Assembly: GCF_002917885.1 (NCBI RefSeq)
Contig: NZ_PQNY01000009.1
Span: 1-64,000, forward strand
From: Flavobacterium croceum DSM 17960
GTDB lineage: Bacteria > Bacteroidota > Bacteroidia > Flavobacteriales > Flavobacteriaceae
Direction of reading: 5' to 3'
DNA: 64,000 nucleotides
Under the pieces are notes generated by a model. The model was not told where the DNA came from and searched no databases. It was given only the letters and a program-made list of their open reading frames with translations. Of this stretch, positions 1-9,397 are shown piece by piece; the first letter of the stretch is position 1, and each line of letters opens with the position of its first letter. The position numbers were made by a program, and so were the translations under genes.

Positions 1-342
1 TAAATATTTTATGTTGATTAATTCTTCTTTAATCACACACTCCTAAAAGTGTTGAAACTACAAAACTAATACCTTTACAACTAGTCAAACCTTTGACCCT
101 AAAGATAATAAACGGGCGAAGCAAACAATATTTGACCAATTAAAAATATTTTTCAAGTTGAGCTCTCAAGAAATAGCTCTCAAATTAACTACTTAAATAA
201 CGCATTTTCGGCTTTGATTGAATGCATTTTTGTTGAGAAAAAAACTTCTTTAAAAATAATCTTGTCAATACTAAACAATTAATACTTTTCAGTAATTTTA
301 ACGAAATAAACGATTCGTAAGGACAAAATAACGTTAAAAACA
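1..342. other. AT-rich stretch without a recognisable gene
   Basis: No open frame of convincing length and no familiar motif is visible on either strand. The only clear structure nearby is the hairpin at 343-380. The window edge cuts whatever lies to the left. Confidence 0.5.
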
Positions 343-380
343 CGCAAAAAAAATACCTCAAGCACGGTACTACTTGAGGT
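343..380 (-). terminator. Rho-independent terminator downstream of the 436-720 gene
   Basis: Inverted repeat ACCTCAAG (355-362) and CTTGAGGT (373-380). On the minus strand the second arm is followed by a run of eight T, so it terminates leftward transcription, consistent with ending the small gene at 436-720. Confidence 0.75.
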
Positions 381-435
381 TTTACTCTAAAAATTAGTTC
401 AAAAAAAAGGAAATTTCAGCTTGAATTTGTAACAC

Positions 436-720
436 CTAAGTCAAGTAATAAAACACGTGTTTTTTTGTGTAGGCAAAATCAAAATTCGGTTTTTGGTAAT
501 GGCGGTTGTATGGTGTTGCTTGTGGAATAGTGTTGCCTTGCAAACATACACCTGTATTAAAATTGCCTAAGAAAAAATGATTTACCATGTGGTTTTGCTC
601 TGGCTTATTGTTACTCATAAAATCGAGTAAAGCATTGGCAATGGCTACCACACAAAACGTAAAGTATGCTACAACATACTGACGCATATTTTTGATAAAA
701 AGTGTAAAAGGAACCGTCAT
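436..720 (-). CDS. Small hypothetical protein with one N-terminal hydrophobic segment
   Basis: A 94-residue protein I do not recognise. Residues about 5-34 are hydrophobic and aromatic and could form a membrane segment or signal anchor. The rest is polar, rich in Asn, His, Tyr and Phe. A good terminator lies just downstream, and a near-consensus AACCTTTG -7 box (minus strand, 781-788) lies about 60 bases upstream, so it is probably a real single-gene transcript. No function can be inferred. Confidence 0.5.
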   Translation of the reverse strand: MTVPFTLFIKNMRQYVVAYFTFCVVAIANALLDFMSNNKPEQNHMVNHFFLGNFNTGVCLQGNTIPQATPYNRHYQKPNFDFAYTKKHVFYYLT

Positions 721-980
721 TTTTTTTCTTTTTAATACTTTAGTCTATTAACTTTATGCTTATTTGTTTACCACTGATTACAAAGGTTTTTAAACCTGAA
801 CTTTTAAATGAATAGTTCAAACTGTTTTCGTGCATAATCTTTACATTGTTTGTCTATTAAGCAATTACAAAGTTTGGATTTTTGCATCAATAATAAAAGT
901 TAAACTTATTCACAATTAGCCCATTTTTTTAACAAAGTAGGAGAGATGTTACGAATTTCAGCATCTTACTCTTTAGTATA
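721..980. other. Intergenic region left of the repeat array
   Basis: AT-rich, with no credible gene. The right part ends in a degenerate half-copy of the palindromic repeat (a GAATTTCAGCATCT-like stretch near 955-966) that leads into the array at 985-1641. Confidence 0.45.
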
Positions 981-984
981 TTAA

Positions 985-1641
985 GATGCCGAAATAAATT
1001 CGGCATGACAAGCGATGCGTTTTTCACTTTGATTGTAGATTAGTTTATGTTGTCATTCCGAACCCTTGCTGTCATGCTGAACTCATGCTGTTATACTGAA
1101 CTCGTGCTGTCATGCTGAACTCGTTTCAGCATCTACAGATTTTTGAGTTGCCGAAATAAATTCGGCATGACAAGCGATGCTTTTTTACTTTGATTGTGGA
1201 TTAGTTTATGCTGTCATGCTGAACTCGTTTCAGCATCTATGGTTTGGTTTGTATTCTACTGTTTTGAGTTGCCGAAATGAATTCGGCATGACAAGCGAGT
1301 AGGGTATGCGTGCTGTTTGTCATTCCGAACTCGTTTCGGAATCTATGGTTTGTTGAGATGCCGAAATGAATTCGGCATGACAATCGAGTAGAGTATACGT
1401 GCTGTTATGCCAAACCCTTGCTGTCATGCTGAACTCATGCTGTCATTCCGAACTCGTTTCGGAATCTATAGTTTGTTTTGTATTCTATTGTTTTGAGATG
1501 CCGAAATGAATTCGGCATGACAAGCGTTGTGTTTTTCACTTTGATTGTAGATTAGTTTATGTTGTCATTCCGAACTCGTTTCGGAATCTATGGTTTGGTT
1601 TGTATTCTACTGTTTTGAGTTGCCGAAATGAATTCGGCATG
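985..1641. repeat. Array of BIME/REP-like palindromic repeats in both orientations
   Basis: Forward copies (about 27 bases each, starting TGTCAT and ending ATCT) lie at 1108-1134, 1212-1238, 1318-1344, 1441-1467 and 1563-1589. Truncated copies lie at about 1050-1110 and 1405-1440. Inverted copies (core GCCGAA, five-base loop, TTCGGC) lie at about 985-1014, 1148-1176, 1269-1297, 1356-1386, 1497-1526 and 1620-1641. Stems occur in three versions: TCCGAA with TTCGGA, GCTGAA with TTCAGC, and GCCGAA with TTCGGC. The changes are compensatory, so the hairpin is what is conserved. Linkers are also repeated, for example the GTTTGTATTCTA-type linker before copies at 1269, 1497 and 1620. No transposase gene is nearby. 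Confidence 0.9.
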
Positions 1642-1643
1642 AG

Positions 1644-1680
1644 AATAAAGAGGCTTTTTAGAAAGCCTCTTTATTGTCAA
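1644..1680 (-). terminator. Strong terminator downstream of clpB
   Basis: A perfect 14-base-pair stem (arms 1644-1657 and 1662-1675) with a four-base loop. The stem is A/T-rich at both ends, so it could work in either direction. Its position 17 bases past the clpB stop codon fits clpB. Confidence 0.8.
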
Positions 1681-1691
1681 TTATTTACAAT

Positions 1692-4283
1692 TTATTCTTG
1701 ATTGCGAAAAACCAATTTTCCGTCAAAACTATCAAGCAATATTATACTATCGGTTTTTATACTACCTGCCAATATTTCTTTACTCAACTGGTTTAGTACT
1801 TCGCGCTGAATAACTCTTTTTACTGGGCGAGCGCCAAACTCGGCATCAAAACCTTTGGTAACCAAATAATCTACAGCTTCTGGAGTAGCATCCATAGTAA
1901 TGTGTTGTTGAGCCAACATTTTGGTTACTTGTTTAAGCTGTAAGCTCACTATTTGTTTAATATTATCTTGCGAAAGTGGTGTAAACATCACAATCTCATC
2001 GATACGGTTTATAAACTCGGGGCGAACCGTTTGTTTAAGCAAACCTAATACTTCTGCTTTTGCTGCCTCGGCGGCAGCTTCTACAGAACCTTTTATGTTT
2101 TCAAATTTATCTTGTATAATGTGGCTACCCATGTTGGAAGTCATAATGATAATTGTATTTTTAAAATCGGCTAAACGCCCTTTGTTATCTGTGAGTCGTC
2201 CTTCGTCTAGCACTTGCAGTAAGATGTTAAACGTATCGGGGTGTGCTTTTTCAATTTCGTCTAGAAGTACCACACTGTATGGTTTTCTTCGTACAGCTTC
2301 TGTTAATTGTCCCCCTTCGTCATAACCTACATAGCCTGGAGGCGCACCTACCAAACGGCTTACACTATGGCGCTCTTGGTATTCACTCATATCGATACGG
2401 GTAATGGCATTTTCATCGTCAAACAAATACTCGGCCAAGGCTTTTGCTAGTTCTGTTTTACCAACCCCTGTAGTACCTAAAAACAAGAACGAACCAATAG
2501 GTTTTTTTACATCTTGCAATCCGGCACGGCTACGGCGTACAGCATCGCTTATAGCTTGTATTGCTTCTTCTTGACCTACTACGCGCTTGTGTAGTTCGAG
2601 TTCTAGTTTTAATAGTTTTTCGCGCTCGCTTTGGAGCATTTTTGTAACCGGAATCCCTGTCCATTTAGCAACTACTTCTGCAATATCATCGTGGGTAACT
2701 TCTTCTTTTATAAGCGATTCTCCTTCTTGATTTTCGACCAATTGGTGTTGCAATGCATCGAGTTTTTCTTGTGCTTCTTTTATTTTACCATATCTTATTT
2801 CGGCCACTTTACCATAATCGCCTTCGCGCTCGGCACGCTCGGCTTCGAGTTTAAAATCTTCAATTTGTTGTTTTACGCTTTGAATACTTTCTACCACTTC
2901 TTTTTCTGATTTCCATTTGGCAAAAATCTCATTACGCTCTTCTTTTAAATTGGCTAAATCTAACCCTAACGATTTTAATTTGGTTTCGTCTTGCTCGCGT
3001 TTTATAGCTTCAATTTCTATTTCGAGTTGCATAATTTTTCTATCCAAAACATCGAGTTCTTCTGGTTTTGAATTGATTTCCATGCGCAATTTTGAAGCCG
3101 CCTCATCCATTAAATCAATGGCTTTATCGGGTAAAAAACGGTTGGTAATGTAGCGTTGCGAAAGCTCTACAGCAGCAATTATGGCATCGTCTTTAATGCG
3201 CACTTTGTGGTGTGTTTCGTATTTTTCTTTAATACCTCTTAGTATAGAAATGGCACTTTCTGTATCGGGTTCGTCGATATTTACTTTTTGAAAACGACGC
3301 TCTAGCGCTTTATCTTTTTCGAAATATTTTTGATATTCATCTAGAGTTGTAGCCCCTATAGCACGTAGTTCTCCGCGCGCCAAAGCAGGTTTCAAAATGT
3401 TAGCCGCATCCATAGCGCCTTCGCCACCGCCTGCACCCACAAGCGTGTGAATTTCATCGATAAATAGCACAATATCACCTTCGGCCGAAGTTACTTCTTT
3501 TACAACCGATTTTAATCTTTCTTCAAATTCACCTTTGTATTTTGCACCTGCTATAAGGGCGCCCATATCGAGCGAAAAAACAATTTTATCTTTTAAGTTT
3601 TCGGGCACATCGCCGTCTACAATTCGATGCGCCAAACCTTCGGCAATAGCTGTTTTACCTACACCTGGTTCGCCAATAAGCATAGGGTTGTTTTTGGTTC
3701 TTCGGGTAAGAATTTGCAATACTCTGCGTATTTCTTCATCACGACCAATTACAGGGTCTAGTTTGCCTGTACGAGCCAATTCGTTTAGATTTTTGGCGTA
3801 TTTATTTAGAGCATTGTAGGTTTCTTCTACAGATGCCGAAGTAACACGTTCGCCTTTGCGCAATTCATTAATCGCTGCTTCTAGAGCTTTTTCGGTTACG
3901 CCTTGGTCTTTAAGTATTTGCGCTACTTTACTTTTTGATTTGAAAATGGCAAGCAAAATATGTTCGATAGAAATGTATTCATCGTTCATTTTTTTGGCTA
4001 TGATGCCTGCTTCTGTCAATGTAGAACCAGCCTCACGAGAGAGCATAATATCGCCTCCCGATACTTTTGGAAAACTTTGAATTGTGCTTTCTAAAATTTG
4101 TTGAAACAAATTTACATTCACGTTTAATTTTTTGAGTATAAATGGTGTAACATTTTCGTCTACTTCCATAATACCCTTAAAAATATGTTCATTTTCCAGT
4201 TGTTGCTGTCCGTTGGTTTGTGCAATTTGCTGTGCTTGTTGCAAAGCCTCTTGCGATTTGATGGTTAAGTTTTTTAAGTTCAT
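1692..4283 (-). CDS. clpB: ATP-dependent disaggregase chaperone ClpB
   Basis: 863 residues, the usual ClpB length. It resolubilises aggregated proteins together with DnaK/DnaJ in the cytoplasm. The N-terminal Clp repeat domain spans about 1-150. The first AAA+ domain has Walker A GEPGVGKT near residue 205 and Walker B VLFIDEIH. The charged coiled-coil middle domain spans about 410-530. The second AAA+ domain has GTTGVGKT near 600 and [13 protein letters not shown]. The middle domain separates it from ClpA/ClpC. A rare Shine-Dalgarno-like AAAGGAG precedes the start by about 11 bases. Two copies of an 11-base motif lie upstream (see 4375-4427) and may be its heat-shock control. Confidence 0.97.
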   Translation of the reverse strand: MNLKNLTIKSQEALQQAQQIAQTNGQQQLENEHIFKGIMEVDENVTPFILKKLNVNVNLFQQILESTIQSFPKVSGGDIMLSREAGSTLTEAGIIAKKMNDEYISIEHILLAIFKSKSKVAQILKDQGVTEKALEAAINELRKGERVTSASVEETYNALNKYAKNLNELARTGKLDPVIGRDEEIRRVLQILTRRTKNNPMLIGEPGVGKTAIAEGLAHRIVDGDVPENLKDKIVFSLDMGALIAGAKYKGEFEERLKSVVKEVTSAEGDIVLFIDEIHTLVGAGGGEGAMDAANILKPALARGELRAIGATTLDEYQKYFEKDKALERRFQKVNIDEPDTESAISILRGIKEKYETHHKVRIKDDAIIAAVELSQRYITNRFLPDKAIDLMDEAASKLRMEINSKPEELDVLDRKIMQLEIEIEAIKREQDETKLKSLGLDLANLKEERNEIFAKWKSEKEVVESIQSVKQQIEDFKLEAERAEREGDYGKVAEIRYGKIKEAQEKLDALQHQLVENQEGESLIKEEVTHDDIAEVVAKWTGIPVTKMLQSEREKLLKLELELHKRVVGQEEAIQAISDAVRRSRAGLQDVKKPIGSFLFLGTTGVGKTELAKALAEYLFDDENAITRIDMSEYQERHSVSRLVGAPPGYVGYDEGGQLTEAVRRKPYSVVLLDEIEKAHPDTFNILLQVLDEGRLTDNKGRLADFKNTIIIMTSNMGSHIIQDKFENIKGSVEAAAEAAKAEVLGLLKQTVRPEFINRIDEIVMFTPLSQDNIKQIVSLQLKQVTKMLAQQHITMDATPEAVDYLVTKGFDAEFGARPVKRVIQREVLNQLSKEILAGSIKTDSIILLDSFDGKLVFRNQE

Positions 4284-4374
4284 AATTGTATTTTCTCCTT
4301 TTGTGTTGTTGTGCTAAACACTTTGAAAGTGTCATTACTACTTTGGACAATTTATGTTCCAATCTACTTTTTAA

Positions 4375-4427
4375 GACAAAATGACCACAAAACATAGTTT
4401 TTAAAGCACGAAACAAGACAAAATGAC
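4375..4427 (-). promoter_or_regulatory. Paired direct repeat upstream of clpB, candidate operator
   Basis: The 11-base sequence GACAAAATGAC occurs at 4375-4385 and again at 4417-4427. The copies are exactly 42 bases apart, about four helical turns, on the same face of the DNA and 92-144 bases upstream of the clpB start. Read on the minus strand each is GTCATTTTGTC. Spacing and position suggest a regulator site. The CIRCE element is not present. The regulator is unknown. Confidence 0.4.
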
Positions 4428-4663
4428 ATACTGTTGGGTTGGATTTCATGTAGAATGAAGCAAATAAAATACTTGTAAGTGTACAACTTATTATGGATTA
4501 AAAAAGGAAATCAATTTAGTAGCGTAAATTTTGTAACCTGTGGCAACAACTTAAATATACTAAACTTTTAAATTCTTAGGGTTTAACAATCATTTATTGG
4601 CTAACTATATTGTATAAGAAAAAGATAACTTACTTTTACAAAAACAAGTAAAATATTCAAAAA

Positions 4664-5008
4664 ATGAATTGGAACAACATTACTGAAGAACATGATCTCG
4701 AAAATATTATTGAACAATCGCACAAAAAGCCATGTTTGATTTTTAAGCACAGCACCCGTTGTATTATTAGTAAAATGGCTTTAAAAACATTTGAAAGTGA
4801 GTTTGATTTAGAACCCTATGTTGAGCCGTATTTTTTAGATTTATTAGCCTATCGAAGCCTATCAAACGCTATAGCCGAAAAGTTTGAAGTACAACACCAA
4901 TCACCACAATTCATACTTATAAAAGAAGGGAAGGCTGTTTTTGACGCTTCGCATGAAAATATCAGTGTAGAGTCAATTAAAAAATATATTACTAGCACAG
5001 CGCTGTAA
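4664..5008 (+). CDS. ytxJ: YtxJ-like bacillithiol-system monothiol protein
   Basis: 114 residues with a thioredoxin-like layout. An N-terminal strand and helix are followed by FKHSTRCIIS, in which Cys is the single conserved thiol of the YtxJ (DUF2847) family, and then by a cis-Pro-like QSPQFILI segment. Family members occur in organisms that make bacillithiol and are thought to act as bacilliredoxin-like proteins in the cytoplasm. It is transcribed divergently from clpB, as expected for a stress gene, but nothing else ties the two together. Confidence 0.85.
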   Translation: MNWNNITEEHDLENIIEQSHKKPCLIFKHSTRCIISKMALKTFESEFDLEPYVEPYFLDLLAYRSLSNAIAEKFEVQHQSPQFILIKEGKAVFDASHENISVESIKKYITSTAL

Positions 5009-5117
5009 AAGATAAGATTTTACTTATAATTCTTTAACAAGGGTATGTTTATACACTTGAAATGGTTGTTTTTAAAACAAAAAACTTTAAAATTTAACGC
5101 TTTTGATTAAAAAATGT

Positions 5118-5125
5118 TAAATTTG
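5118..5125 (+). promoter_or_regulatory. Bacteroidota -7 box upstream of the DUF1800/DUF1501 operon
   Basis: TAAATTTG matches the TAnnTTTG box and lies 26 bases before the ATG at 5151. Confidence 0.65.
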
Positions 5126-5150
5126 GTACACTATGTAAAATTATTTTGAC

Positions 5151-7001
5151 ATGAACCAGCCAAAATACAACCGAAGAAAACTATTTACTAACTTAGTAAA
5201 TAAAGAGCAAAATAGCTTGCAAAAAGGCGACCCTCTTTTTGAAAAATATTCTAGAAAAGACTACACAAAAGGACGTAAGTACCAATCGGCCAAGTCGATA
5301 GATTCTGTTACCAATTCTAATGCTAAAGACAGTAACGTATTGCGAGTAAACCCTGTTACTTCTGGGCTTGCACCCTATACAGGCCCTTGGACTACTGCAG
5401 AAGTATTGCATTTATTGAGAAGAACAGGATATGGGTATAAAAAATCCCATTTGGATATGTTGCTTACTATGAATGTATCGCAAGCGGTAGACAAAGTTTT
5501 AACGATAGACGCCACGGTTCCTTCGCCTCCTGTAAATTACTACCAAAATACATTTGCTGACGAAAACAACCTTCCTTATGGTTCTTCTTGGGTAAATGAT
5601 GCTTTTACGGGCTCTATTGGGGGTACTTCAAACTATTACCGATGGCAAGGTTTAAAACGATGGTGCTTAGGGCTTGGGCTTAATCATGATATTTCTATTC
5701 GAGAAAAAATGACTTGGTTTTGGTATCATTTTATTCCGGTAGATTTTAATGCCATATACCAATCGGCCAATTCTTACTGTGGGAATAATTCTGCAAGAAT
5801 AAGTTATACTTATATTAAATTGTTTCGAGATAATGCTCTGGGCAATTTTAAAACATTGATAAGACAAATGGCAACGCACCCAGCTATGATGTTTTATTTG
5901 AACAATCAGGCAAATTCGAGTAGTGCGCCAGATGAAAATTTTGCTCGAGAAATTATGGAACTTTTTACATTGGGGAAAGATCCGCTAAGCCAATATACTG
6001 AACAAGATGTTATTGAGGCTGCAAAAGTACTTTCGGGGTGGCGCGTTCAAAATTTGAATACAGCAACACCGCAAACCAATTTTGTTTCTAGTTTGCACAA
6101 TACAAGTACAAAGCAATTCTCGTCGTTTTTCAACAATACAACGATTACCAATACAGGTGCTACCGAGTTGGATACCTTTATTACTATGCTATTTTCTAAA
6201 ACTCAAGTAGTATCAGAATATATATGTAGAAGAATTTACCGCTATTTTGTGTATTATGATATTGACCAAAATATAGAAACCAATATTATAACACCATTGG
6301 CACAAACTTTTGTAGCAAACAATTGGAATATCAAACCTGTTTTGGAACAGCTTTTTAAAAGTGAACATTTTTATGATATGGCCAATAGAGGAGTGTATAT
6401 TAAGTCTCCTCTAGATTTAGTGATTGGTACAATGCGTACTTTTAACCTAAACCACAATGTATCTGACCAAACAAACTACCAAGCACAGTATCAACTTTGG
6501 GCTACCTTAACCGATGGTTATTTAACACAAATGGAACAAGTAATGGGAAAAGTACCCAGTGTATCGGGTTGGCAAGCTTTTTACCAAAATCCGTCTTTTC
6601 ATGAGTATTGGATAAACTCAAATACTACGCAAAGACGTTTTGCCTATATTAGTGCTATATTTAATGGGTTTAACTCAACCTCAAATGGATTAACAACAAG
6701 AATAGAAGTAGATTTAATGGCTTTTGTACAACAATTTTCGTACGCTACGTGTGCCAATCCAAATTTGCTTATCGATGAGTGTATCAAATATTTATTACCT
6801 ATAGATTTGAGTGCTACACAAAAAGAAACCATTAAATTACAAACCTTACTTACAGGACAAACCACAGATAGTTATTGGACAAACGCTTGGAATAACTATG
6901 TAGGATCGCCAACCAATACATCGTATGTGAGTATTGTAAAATCGAGATTAAAAAGTTTATTAGTAACCATTTGCCAGTATGCAGAATTTCAATTAATGTA
7001 A
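5151..7001 (+). CDS. DUF1800 domain-containing secreted protein
   Basis: 616 residues. The family motif is visible in FAREIMELFTLGKD (around residue 265). The N-terminus carries NRRKLFTNLV, resembling the twin-arginine pair of partner proteins, without a strong hydrophobic core. DUF1800 proteins are almost always encoded beside DUF1501 proteins. Here the DUF1501 start is two bases after this stop, so the two are one operon. The biochemical role is not established. Family members are usually considered exported. Confidence 0.88.
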   Translation: MNQPKYNRRKLFTNLVNKEQNSLQKGDPLFEKYSRKDYTKGRKYQSAKSIDSVTNSNAKDSNVLRVNPVTSGLAPYTGPWTTAEVLHLLRRTGYGYKKSHLDMLLTMNVSQAVDKVLTIDATVPSPPVNYYQNTFADENNLPYGSSWVNDAFTGSIGGTSNYYRWQGLKRWCLGLGLNHDISIREKMTWFWYHFIPVDFNAIYQSANSYCGNNSARISYTYIKLFRDNALGNFKTLIRQMATHPAMMFYLNNQANSSSAPDENFAREIMELFTLGKDPLSQYTEQDVIEAAKVLSGWRVQNLNTATPQTNFVSSLHNTSTKQFSSFFNNTTITNTGATELDTFITMLFSKTQVVSEYICRRIYRYFVYYDIDQNIETNIITPLAQTFVANNWNIKPVLEQLFKSEHFYDMANRGVYIKSPLDLVIGTMRTFNLNHNVSDQTNYQAQYQLWATLTDGYLTQMEQVMGKVPSVSGWQAFYQNPSFHEYWINSNTTQRRFAYISAIFNGFNSTSNGLTTRIEVDLMAFVQQFSYATCANPNLLIDECIKYLLPIDLSATQKETIKLQTLLTGQTTDSYWTNAWNNYVGSPTNTSYVSIVKSRLKSLLVTICQYAEFQLM

Positions 7002-7003
7002 AG

Positions 7004-8623
7004 ATGAAAAGAAGAGATTTTATAAAAGCAAGTTCTTTGGCAGCAGCTCCTATTATTTTAAATGGTGTACCTGTAATGGCATCATCTGCAATAGAAAGTT
7101 CTGCTCTAGAAAAAATGGCCAATGCTGCCGTAGGTTGTGGTAAAATATTGGTTATTATTCAGCAAAATGGGGGTAATGATGGTTTAAATACAGTATTCCC
7201 ACTCGATAAATGGAGTAATTTGCAAAATGCACGTTCTAATATATTAATGAATGAAAGCTCGGTTTTAACCTTAAACAATAATGCCACTACAGGATTACAC
7301 CCAGCCATGACAGGCTTGAAAAATTTATATGATAACGGAAAAATGATGATTGTACAAGGTGTATCTTATCCAAATCCTAGTTTTAGTCATTTTAGAGCTA
7401 CAGATATTTGGTTTACAGCCTCCAATAGCAATCAATATTTAGAAAATGGTTGGATAGGCAGAGCTTTAGAAACCATTTATCCCGACTATCCCAATGCGTA
7501 CCCTAGTGCAGATATGCCAGATCCTTTGGCTATACAAATTGGTTCTACATTGCCTTTTTCTTTGCAAGGAACCAATATTAATATGGGGTATTGTGTGCCT
7601 AGCCCAAGTAGTTTACTCAATGTAGTAAATGGTATTACAGACCCTGCTCCAGATTCTGACTACGGAAAAGAACTAACCTTTTTAAGGTTGATGAAAGACC
7701 AAAGTAACGTGTATAGAGAAGGCATACAAACGGCTTACAATGTAGCTCAATCGCAAGCAGCAGTGTATCCAACAGGAAATTCACTTGCCGATCAATTAAA
7801 AATAGTGGCACGACTTATAAACGGAGGATTGCAAACTCCTATTTATATTGTAAATCATCCAAATACTCACGATAGCCATGAACATCAAGTAGATGAAAAT
7901 GACAGAACCATAGGTACCCATGCAAACAATTTAGGAATACTTTCTCAGGCAGTAAGCGCATTTCAAGAAGATTTGGGCTATATGGGTAAAGAACATTTGG
8001 TTACAGGAATGACCTTTAGCGAATTCGGACGACGCATAAAAAGCAATGCTAGTTTTGGTACCGATCATGGATCTGCAGCACCTGTACTGTTTTTTGGAGC
8101 TGCGCTAAACACAAGTCCTGCTGCGGTTGCCAACACTGCATATCCTGTACCAGGCATGATAGGAACCTCGCCAAACTTACCTTTAAACGCTACGGTAAAC
8201 GATCAAGTACCTATGCAATTTGACTTTAGGCAAATTTATACTGCTATTATGCAAGATTGGTTGTGCATGACAGAAACTCAAGCTGCAGATGTATTGGGAG
8301 GAACTTTTGTAAAACTACCTATTTTTAATACTACAGTGCTAAGTAGTACAAACTTTGATGACCCTCAAAATGATTTTATATCTGTTTATCCAAATCCGGT
8401 GCGTATAAACGGTACATTAACAGTACAGTTTAAAGACAGTATTGCTGCACATGTATTGATTACTATATATAGTGTAAACGGAAGTTTAGTATATACCGCG
8501 CCTCATAAAGTAGAACAAAATTTTGTAGAAATTCCCATAAACTCATTGGCTCCAAATGCCTTATATATACTTGAAGTAAATTACAATAATCAGCAGTTTT
8601 ACAAAAAAATTGTAACACAATAA
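7004..8623 (+). CDS. DUF1501 family protein with Tat signal and T9SS sorting domain
   Basis: 539 residues from the ATG at 7004. An upstream in-frame TTG at 6971 would extend into the previous gene and break the signal. The N-terminus KRRDFIKASSLAAAPII is a twin-arginine signal. The body has sulfatase/alkaline-phosphatase-like metal-site features typical of DUF1501 (NGGNDGLN near residue 52, HSHEHQVDEND-like segment, GTDHGSA near 350). The last about 80 residues, beginning SVYPNPV, are a type IX secretion type A sorting domain. A signal for the inner membrane and one for the outer membrane on the same chain implies final delivery to the cell surface or medium. Confidence 0.9.
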   Translation: MKRRDFIKASSLAAAPIILNGVPVMASSAIESSALEKMANAAVGCGKILVIIQQNGGNDGLNTVFPLDKWSNLQNARSNILMNESSVLTLNNNATTGLHPAMTGLKNLYDNGKMMIVQGVSYPNPSFSHFRATDIWFTASNSNQYLENGWIGRALETIYPDYPNAYPSADMPDPLAIQIGSTLPFSLQGTNINMGYCVPSPSSLLNVVNGITDPAPDSDYGKELTFLRLMKDQSNVYREGIQTAYNVAQSQAAVYPTGNSLADQLKIVARLINGGLQTPIYIVNHPNTHDSHEHQVDENDRTIGTHANNLGILSQAVSAFQEDLGYMGKEHLVTGMTFSEFGRRIKSNASFGTDHGSAAPVLFFGAALNTSPAAVANTAYPVPGMIGTSPNLPLNATVNDQVPMQFDFRQIYTAIMQDWLCMTETQAADVLGGTFVKLPIFNTTVLSSTNFDDPQNDFISVYPNPVRINGTLTVQFKDSIAAHVLITIYSVNGSLVYTAPHKVEQNFVEIPINSLAPNALYILEVNYNNQQFYKKIVTQ

Positions 8624-8627
8624 AAAC

Positions 8628-8657
8628 AAAGCCAACCAAATAAAAGGTTGGCTTTTT
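8628..8657 (+). terminator. Terminator after the DUF1800/DUF1501 operon
   Basis: Ten-base-pair stem AAAGCCAACC (8628-8637) and GGTTGGCTTT (8646-8655), followed by T residues. Confidence 0.85.
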
Positions 8658-8717
8658 TAGTAATTATGCTAGGAATAAAAAATAATAATTTCCGATATTT
8701 GCCTTTTAATATAATAC

Positions 8718-8906
8718 ATGAATATGGGAATGAATAAAAATACAGTTTTAGGTTGGGCCACTTTTATAATGATACTTATGGGAATTATTCTTATAGGTCT
8801 TGGAGTTTTTAGATACGATGATGTAGCAGGCTGGGGTTTTGGCGCAGTAGGAGTAGGTTTTTTGGCTAATGCATGGGTTTTTAGTTCTCTAAAAGGTAGG
8901 GTGTAA
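8718..8906 (+). CDS. Small membrane protein, CAL67264 family-like
   Basis: 62 residues with two hydrophobic segments (about 10-30 and 38-55) separated by FRYDDVAGWGF. I recall this pattern from a short, conserved Flavobacteriaceae membrane protein family named after locus CAL67264. The start could be the ATG at 8718 or the one at 8730, where homologues usually begin (MNKNTVLGW). A near-consensus GATATTTG box precedes it. Its stop overlaps the next start by one base, so it leads the RNase/barstar operon. Function unknown. Confidence 0.75.
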   Translation: MNMGMNKNTVLGWATFIMILMGIILIGLGVFRYDDVAGWGFGAVGVGFLANAWVFSSLKGRV

Positions 8907-9397
8907 TGCAAAACAACAAAAACCATTTAGTTATTCTTATTACAGCTATTGTACTAAGTTTTTTCTTAGGATTTAAGGCTGGAACGTTTTACGAAAATAC
9001 AAGTTCTAGCAGTACTGCTACGCTAAATTCTAAAACCGAAACAGTACCAGCGTCTAGGGAGCATGAAGATTTTAAAACAAGAGAGCAAAAACCAGAGGTA
9101 ACTTATACTCAAGAGCAAAACAACAATGCTATACCCGAAAAAGTATATACCGTTTTAAAATACATTCGAGAGCATAATGAAGCTCCAGAAGGTTATGTAG
9201 GTGGCAGAACTTTTTCGAATAGAGAGCGAATATTGCCTCAATTTGATGACAATCATCAAAAAATAAAATACCAAGAATGGGATGTAAACCCAAAAGAGCA
9301 TGGCAAAAATAGAGGCGTAGAGCGATTGGTAACGTCAAGCAAAAAAGCCTATTACACCAACAACCATTATAAATCTTTTCAAGAAGTTTATGAATAA
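8906..9397 (+). CDS. Secreted or anchored barnase-like ribonuclease
   Basis: 163 residues. Residues about 8-25 form a hydrophobic signal or anchor, followed by a Ser/Thr-rich linker and the guanyl-specific RNase N1/T1 (barnase) domain from about 80. The catalytic layout is visible: Glu in YQEWDVNP (barnase Glu73), Arg in the following NRGVERLV segment, and His in YYTNNHYKSF (barnase His102). The fold cleaves RNA after G. The next gene, overlapping by 8 bases, encodes a barstar-type inhibitor, so this is an RNase with its own immunity protein. It may serve in nutrient scavenging or competition. Confidence 0.9.
   Translation: MQNNKNHLVILITAIVLSFFLGFKAGTFYENTSSSSTATLNSKTETVPASREHEDFKTREQKPEVTYTQEQNNNAIPEKVYTVLKYIREHNEAPEGYVGGRTFSNRERILPQFDDNHQKIKYQEWDVNPKEHGKNRGVERLVTSSKKAYYTNNHYKSFQEVYE

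Noticed and set aside
985-1641. CRISPR array
   Set aside because: Repeat units occur in both orientations, linkers are themselves repeated and of irregular length, and no cas genes are nearby.
1921-4317. Several open frames on the plus strand inside clpB (1921-2325, 2631-2909, 3535-3819 and others)
   Set aside because: They are antisense to a complete clpB, have Ser/Cys/Phe-rich shadow composition and no promoter or family resemblance.
4189-4449. 86-residue frame overlapping the clpB start
   Set aside because: It runs through the clpB leader and the repeated operator-like motif in another frame. Its sequence is explained by those features.
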